Assembly (NCBI RefSeq): GCF_028736925.1
Contig: NZ_JAQZAT010000001.1
Span: forward strand, 310,001-374,000
Source of the DNA: Flavivirga sp. 57AJ16
GTDB lineage: Bacteria; Bacteroidota; Bacteroidia; Flavobacteriales; Flavobacteriaceae
Direction: 5' to 3'
Length of the DNA: 64,000 bases
Notes under the pieces: model-generated
What the model saw: only the letters and a program-made list of their open reading frames with translations
Told to the model about the DNA's origin: nothing
The model's database searches: none
Program-made: the position numbers and the translations under genes
Shown: positions 60,934 to 64,000 of the stretch, one piece after another
Position numbering within the stretch: the stretch's first letter is position 1
How the letters are laid out: each line of letters opens with the position of its first letter

Positions 60934-62364
60934 CTATGGTAAATAATCAATACTAATGGCATCCAACTCATAAACACCATCAAAGATTTCGTGTCCACTA
61001 CCCGTATATTTAAAGGCGATGTGTACTGTCCCAGTAATACAAGACAAATCCACATTACCGGAATTAAACCAAGGCACAAAAGAATCGGTATCCTTTACAA
61101 CATAGGCGGCAGGTAATACACCCCATGTTGCAGAGGTTATATTTGCTTCGGTTCCATCCCAATCTAAAGTATACAGCACTTCTAAATAACTACTGTCTGC
61201 CACACTGTTAGAGGTTTTAAAACGTAAGGTCTCACCATCTTGGGTGTCTAAATCGATGGCCGGTGTTATTAACCATCCAATATTACTAGCGTCACCTGAG
61301 CTTGCAGATTTAAATCTGGCAGATCTCCCCAAAGATGCATTCGATGATGTTGAGGAATAGGCCTCCCAACCTTCACTGCCAGATTCTGTATAGTTGGTCC
61401 AACCGTTTCCTGTTATTAACTTATTGTTTTTTTGCGATTCAAAATCTTCATAAAATAAATTCACCGTTCCAAACGAAGGTGCCAATCCGCAATCTAATTC
61501 CATAGGATCACAGCGTTCATCAGAATCAAAAATAATATCGGACGAACTGCTTACTATCAGCACATTAAGATCATTCCCATAATCTCTACTAAATATGCCT
61601 TTAATGCTTCCTTTGTTCTGAGGTACGGGCAACGATTTAAAATCTGAAAAAGTACTTGTCTGTAGTAAAATAGAAGCTCCAGACTCACAGCTTTCCAAAA
61701 CCCTTAAACCATCAAAGGCATCGGTAGATTCACCAGCATAGGTTAACGCTAAATCAAACCTATTAATCTGCATATTATCTAATTGAACCAAAGTGTTTTC
61801 GTCTGCTTCTGTTAAATGAATTAATGAACTCAATTTAGGCGTAATCGGAGCCACTTCCGAGGTTCTTAAAACTATATTTTGATACTCAAAATCTTGAATT
61901 TGCTCTATTTTAGAATCTTCCCCTCGACCAATTGCCAAAACACCGTTGGATTCCCCAATGGTCAACCCCTTAAGTTTTACATATACTTTTCTGCCAAATT
62001 CATAGATATCCGATAGGCTCCCTACATTAATTTCCAATTTAATACCAAGCCTGGGGTCATGATCTGGGTTCTCCGCATCTATCTTATTTTGAATAATGAG
62101 CTCTTCAAAGAAATTCCCTGCTTGATCACTGGAAACAACATAACCTTCAATATATAAATCTTCATTTATAACCGCTATAAGGTTTCCATTGTTCTTTTCT
62201 TGTTCATACCTTTCATAAATAGCTTTAAATGTTGTTAGTTGGTTTGTTGGAATGACTATGTTTTCTACATCATCAGGACTTGGGATGCTATAATCTTCAT
62301 CTACACAAGAAAAAAACAGGATCATCATGTTTAAAATTAAAAGTCTATTTCTATAATTCATCAT
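60934..62364 (-). CDS. DUF5689 lipoprotein with C-terminal choice-of-anchor J type domain
   Basis: 476 residues. Signal peptide and lipobox FFSC (Cys20). DUF5689 region (about 30-280; EGYVVSSDQAGNFFEELIIQ, RLGIKLEI) followed by a beta-sandwich (about 300-476; NLFYEDFES, GWTNYTESGSEGWEAY, IAFKYTGSG) resembling choice-of-anchor J domains. Function unknown; such proteins usually sit next to TonB receptors. Here the receptor gene is 6 bp upstream on the same strand, so they form an operon and probably one surface complex. Confidence 0.8.
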   Translation of the reverse strand: MMNYRNRLLILNMMILFFSCVDEDYSIPSPDDVENIVIPTNQLTTFKAIYERYEQEKNNGNLIAVINEDLYIEGYVVSSDQAGNFFEELIIQNKIDAENPDHDPRLGIKLEINVGSLSDIYEFGRKVYVKLKGLTIGESNGVLAIGRGEDSKIEQIQDFEYQNIVLRTSEVAPITPKLSSLIHLTEADENTLVQLDNMQINRFDLALTYAGESTDAFDGLRVLESCESGASILLQTSTFSDFKSLPVPQNKGSIKGIFSRDYGNDLNVLIVSSSSDIIFDSDERCDPMELDCGLAPSFGTVNLFYEDFESQKNNKLITGNGWTNYTESGSEGWEAYSSTSSNASLGRSARFKSASSGDASNIGWLITPAIDLDTQDGETLRFKTSNSVADSSYLEVLYTLDWDGTEANITSATWGVLPAAYVVKDTDSFVPWFNSGNVDLSCITGTVHIAFKYTGSGHEIFDGVYELDAISIDYLP

Positions 62365-62370
62365 ATCTTT

Positions 62371-64000
62371 TTAAAAATTAACATAGAGGTTTAGAAAATA
62401 CGTAGCGCCCCTTCCGTACCAATACTTGGGTCCAAAAACAGGTTTATTTAAAGCTTGATCCTCTCTTAGTTGTCTATAGTTTGCTTGCCGCCCTTGTTCA
62501 AAGCCTCCTGTTTTAAAAACTTCATCCAGAACATTATTTATACTTGCAAAAAATCCCATGTAATACTGATTGACTCGCCACGATTTCCCTCCCACAAGGT
62601 TTACAACCATATAATCATCAAAAGAGGCTTGTTTTAACAATGCTTTAGCGATAGTTTCATCATAATCAACAAATGGTAAGCCATCAACATCTTTAAAAAA
62701 ATTATCGGTTCTGGTCAATGGACTTATATCGACATAGATTTTATCAAAAAAATTGACCGTAGCTCCAAACCACCAATATTCCGGATCACGATATTCAAAG
62801 CCAATAGAGTAAGCCCGATGTGGACCAACAGCTAACTTATAGTCTTTAAGTTTAGAAGTTCCTAGATAAACATTTTCAAACCTATCTGAAGACAGGTATA
62901 GGTCTGGGTTATTAGCATAAGTGTATCCCCCTAAGGCAGCCACTCCTTTTAATTTAACGGTTGGTGTTACCTGAGCTTCTATGCCCAGTTCTATGCCTAA
63001 ATGATTTTTATGTATGCCTTGTAGAATCTCTTGAATAAACTCGTTGTCATCATAGCCCGATCGTTGTGTTCCAGATTCGGCAATGACATGCCCTATGCCA
63101 TCTGCAAAAAAGAATGAGATATCATTGGCATCTTTAAGTTGTGTATAAAACCCTGTAAGTTTAGCTTTAACAATGGGTGACCTAAAAATATAACTCGCAT
63201 CTAAAGACATTATTTTTTCTTCGGAAATATTCGGAACGATATTGTGATTCGCTCTGGAATTAGAATAGCTATTGCGAATAGAAGGTGCTTTTATAATATA
63301 ACCTGCATGTATATCTACGATGTGTTTCCCCGTGATTTTATATGTACCGCCAACTTTAAGACCTAACCCTGTAAAAGATAATACTTCACCTTTGCCAAAG
63401 GAATTATCTTTAAATGTTTCGTATTGAAATAACCCTTCTCTTTGATATTGTGTATTGGTAACACTTCCAGACACAAAAAAATCTACAGGATTATATGTAA
63501 ACTGTGCTTGTGCATAACCAGAAATAATATTGGCAAACATATTATAATGGTAGCCATAAGTACCTCCTACACCAACCATGGTATTCGGGTTTTTTAAATC
63601 GAATTGAACGCCATCAAAGCTATCTACATTTAAAAAGCCGGAACCGCCAAGAAGATCTAGAACTTGAGCATAATTTTTAGATTCCAGCTTTTTATAATTA
63701 ATAGATGCATTAAATAGAAGATGCTCGCTTAACTCACTACTAAAAATAGTATTTAGGGTTAATTGATCGTCATCTACCCTATCTTCATACAACATATACG
63801 TTGCAAGTCTTTCTTGGGATGTGCTAATTAAATTTGCACGGTACATTTCTTCCCAATTAACCTGTCCATTATTTAAAAAGGCCTGTTGCGCACCATAAGC
63901 GAACTCTAAATCATTCGGAAAGTTCCTTTCAAAATAGCTTGGAAGTTTTTGGTAATAGGTCGGACTCGGATTTTGTCCGCCACTTTCAAAAACTACAGTC
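62371..64000 (-). CDS. TonB-dependent receptor, C-terminal part (runs off the window)
   Basis: The frame is open from the stop at 62371 to the right edge; the ATG at 63846 is internal, since the codons before it continue as coding sequence (GGQNPSPTYYQKLPSYFER near the edge). At least 543 residues of barrel are present, with VVNLVGGKSWRVNQYYMGFFA and a C-terminal strand ending YFLNLYVNF. The plug, TonB box and signal peptide lie outside the window. Paired with the DUF5689 lipoprotein downstream; substrate unknown. Confidence 0.8.
   Translation of the reverse strand, partial: TVVFESGGQNPSPTYYQKLPSYFERNFPNDLEFAYGAQQAFLNNGQVNWEEMYRANLISTSQERLATYMLYEDRVDDDQLTLNTIFSSELSEHLLFNASINYKKLESKNYAQVLDLLGGSGFLNVDSFDGVQFDLKNPNTMVGVGGTYGYHYNMFANIISGYAQAQFTYNPVDFFVSGSVTNTQYQREGLFQYETFKDNSFGKGEVLSFTGLGLKVGGTYKITGKHIVDIHAGYIIKAPSIRNSYSNSRANHNIVPNISEEKIMSLDASYIFRSPIVKAKLTGFYTQLKDANDISFFFADGIGHVIAESGTQRSGYDDNEFIQEILQGIHKNHLGIELGIEAQVTPTVKLKGVAALGGYTYANNPDLYLSSDRFENVYLGTSKLKDYKLAVGPHRAYSIGFEYRDPEYWWFGATVNFFDKIYVDISPLTRTDNFFKDVDGLPFVDYDETIAKALLKQASFDDYMVVNLVGGKSWRVNQYYMGFFASINNVLDEVFKTGGFEQGRQANYRQLREDQALNKPVFGPKYWYGRGATYFLNLYVNF

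Noticed and set aside
63846-63846. ATG at 63846 as start of the last TonB receptor
   Set aside because: The frame continues upstream to the window edge with typical receptor sequence, so the ATG is internal.
1-64000. tRNA, rRNA, CRISPR array, prophage or integrase genes
   Set aside because: None seen on either strand; no regularly spaced direct repeats with unique spacers and no tRNA-like cloverleaf noticed by eye.

Overview
The window is a 64 kb piece of an AT-rich chromosome from a member of the Bacteroidota, most likely the family Flavobacteriaceae. The evidence is a SusC/SusD pair with a FecR/ECF sigma pair, the SUF order A-B-C-D-S-E-T, several Bacteroidota-restricted families (DUF2480, DUF3078, DUF3109, DUF5689), many lipoproteins, almost no Shine-Dalgarno sequences, and repeated promoter elements of the Bacteroidota form TAnnTTTG with an upstream TTG. 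No rRNA, tRNA or CRISPR array was found.

Layout. 0.2-4.7 kb: four exported proteins in a row (LVIVD lipoprotein, seven-repeat lipoprotein, MbnP-like protein, MbnH-like di-heme peroxidase), probably one operon. 4.7-7.0 kb: a gene-poor stretch with two paralogous zinc-ribbon miniproteins, small inverted-repeat elements, a decayed RHS fragment and three tandem hairpin/terminator units. 7.0-14.4 kb: an RHS polymorphic-toxin locus on the minus strand, with an ADP-ribosyltransferase-like tip and a candidate immunity gene. 14.8-23.3 kb: the SUF iron-sulfur assembly operon and passengers. 23.4-27.7 kb: a phosphate-uptake block (porin and PiT transporter) with repeated Pho-box-like sites and an orphan terminator that suggests a small RNA. 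27.7-36.5 kb: a 360-bp inverted-repeat element, class I ribonucleotide reductase and assorted housekeeping genes. 37-39 kb: HupE/UreJ, a small lipoprotein and gene-poor DNA. 39.2-47.0 kb: a co-directional cluster of Hpt, response regulator, HEAT protein, processive glycosyltransferase, LTA-synthase-like sulfatase with TPRs, YaiO outer-membrane protein and methyltransferase, which looks like an undescribed signal-controlled envelope-polymer system. 47.2-51.8 kb: PBP1A, HflX, and an endonuclease/exonuclease/phosphatase protein. 51.8-52.3 kb: a 518-bp element with 16-bp terminal inverted repeats and a 10-bp target duplication, inserted into a dispersed repeat. 53.2-60.1 kb: ECF sigma, FecR and SusC/SusD uptake locus. 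60.2-64 kb: dispersed repeats around a GIY-YIG gene, then a DUF5689 lipoprotein and a TonB-dependent receptor that runs off the right edge.

The most interesting points are the 39-47 kb cluster, the Pho-like regulatory architecture with a candidate small RNA at 23.8-25.4 kb, the RHS remnant and repeated double-hairpin units at 6.4-6.95 kb, and the clean transposition footprint at 51.8-52.3 kb. All family assignments come from reading translated sequence and motifs; no database search was possible.
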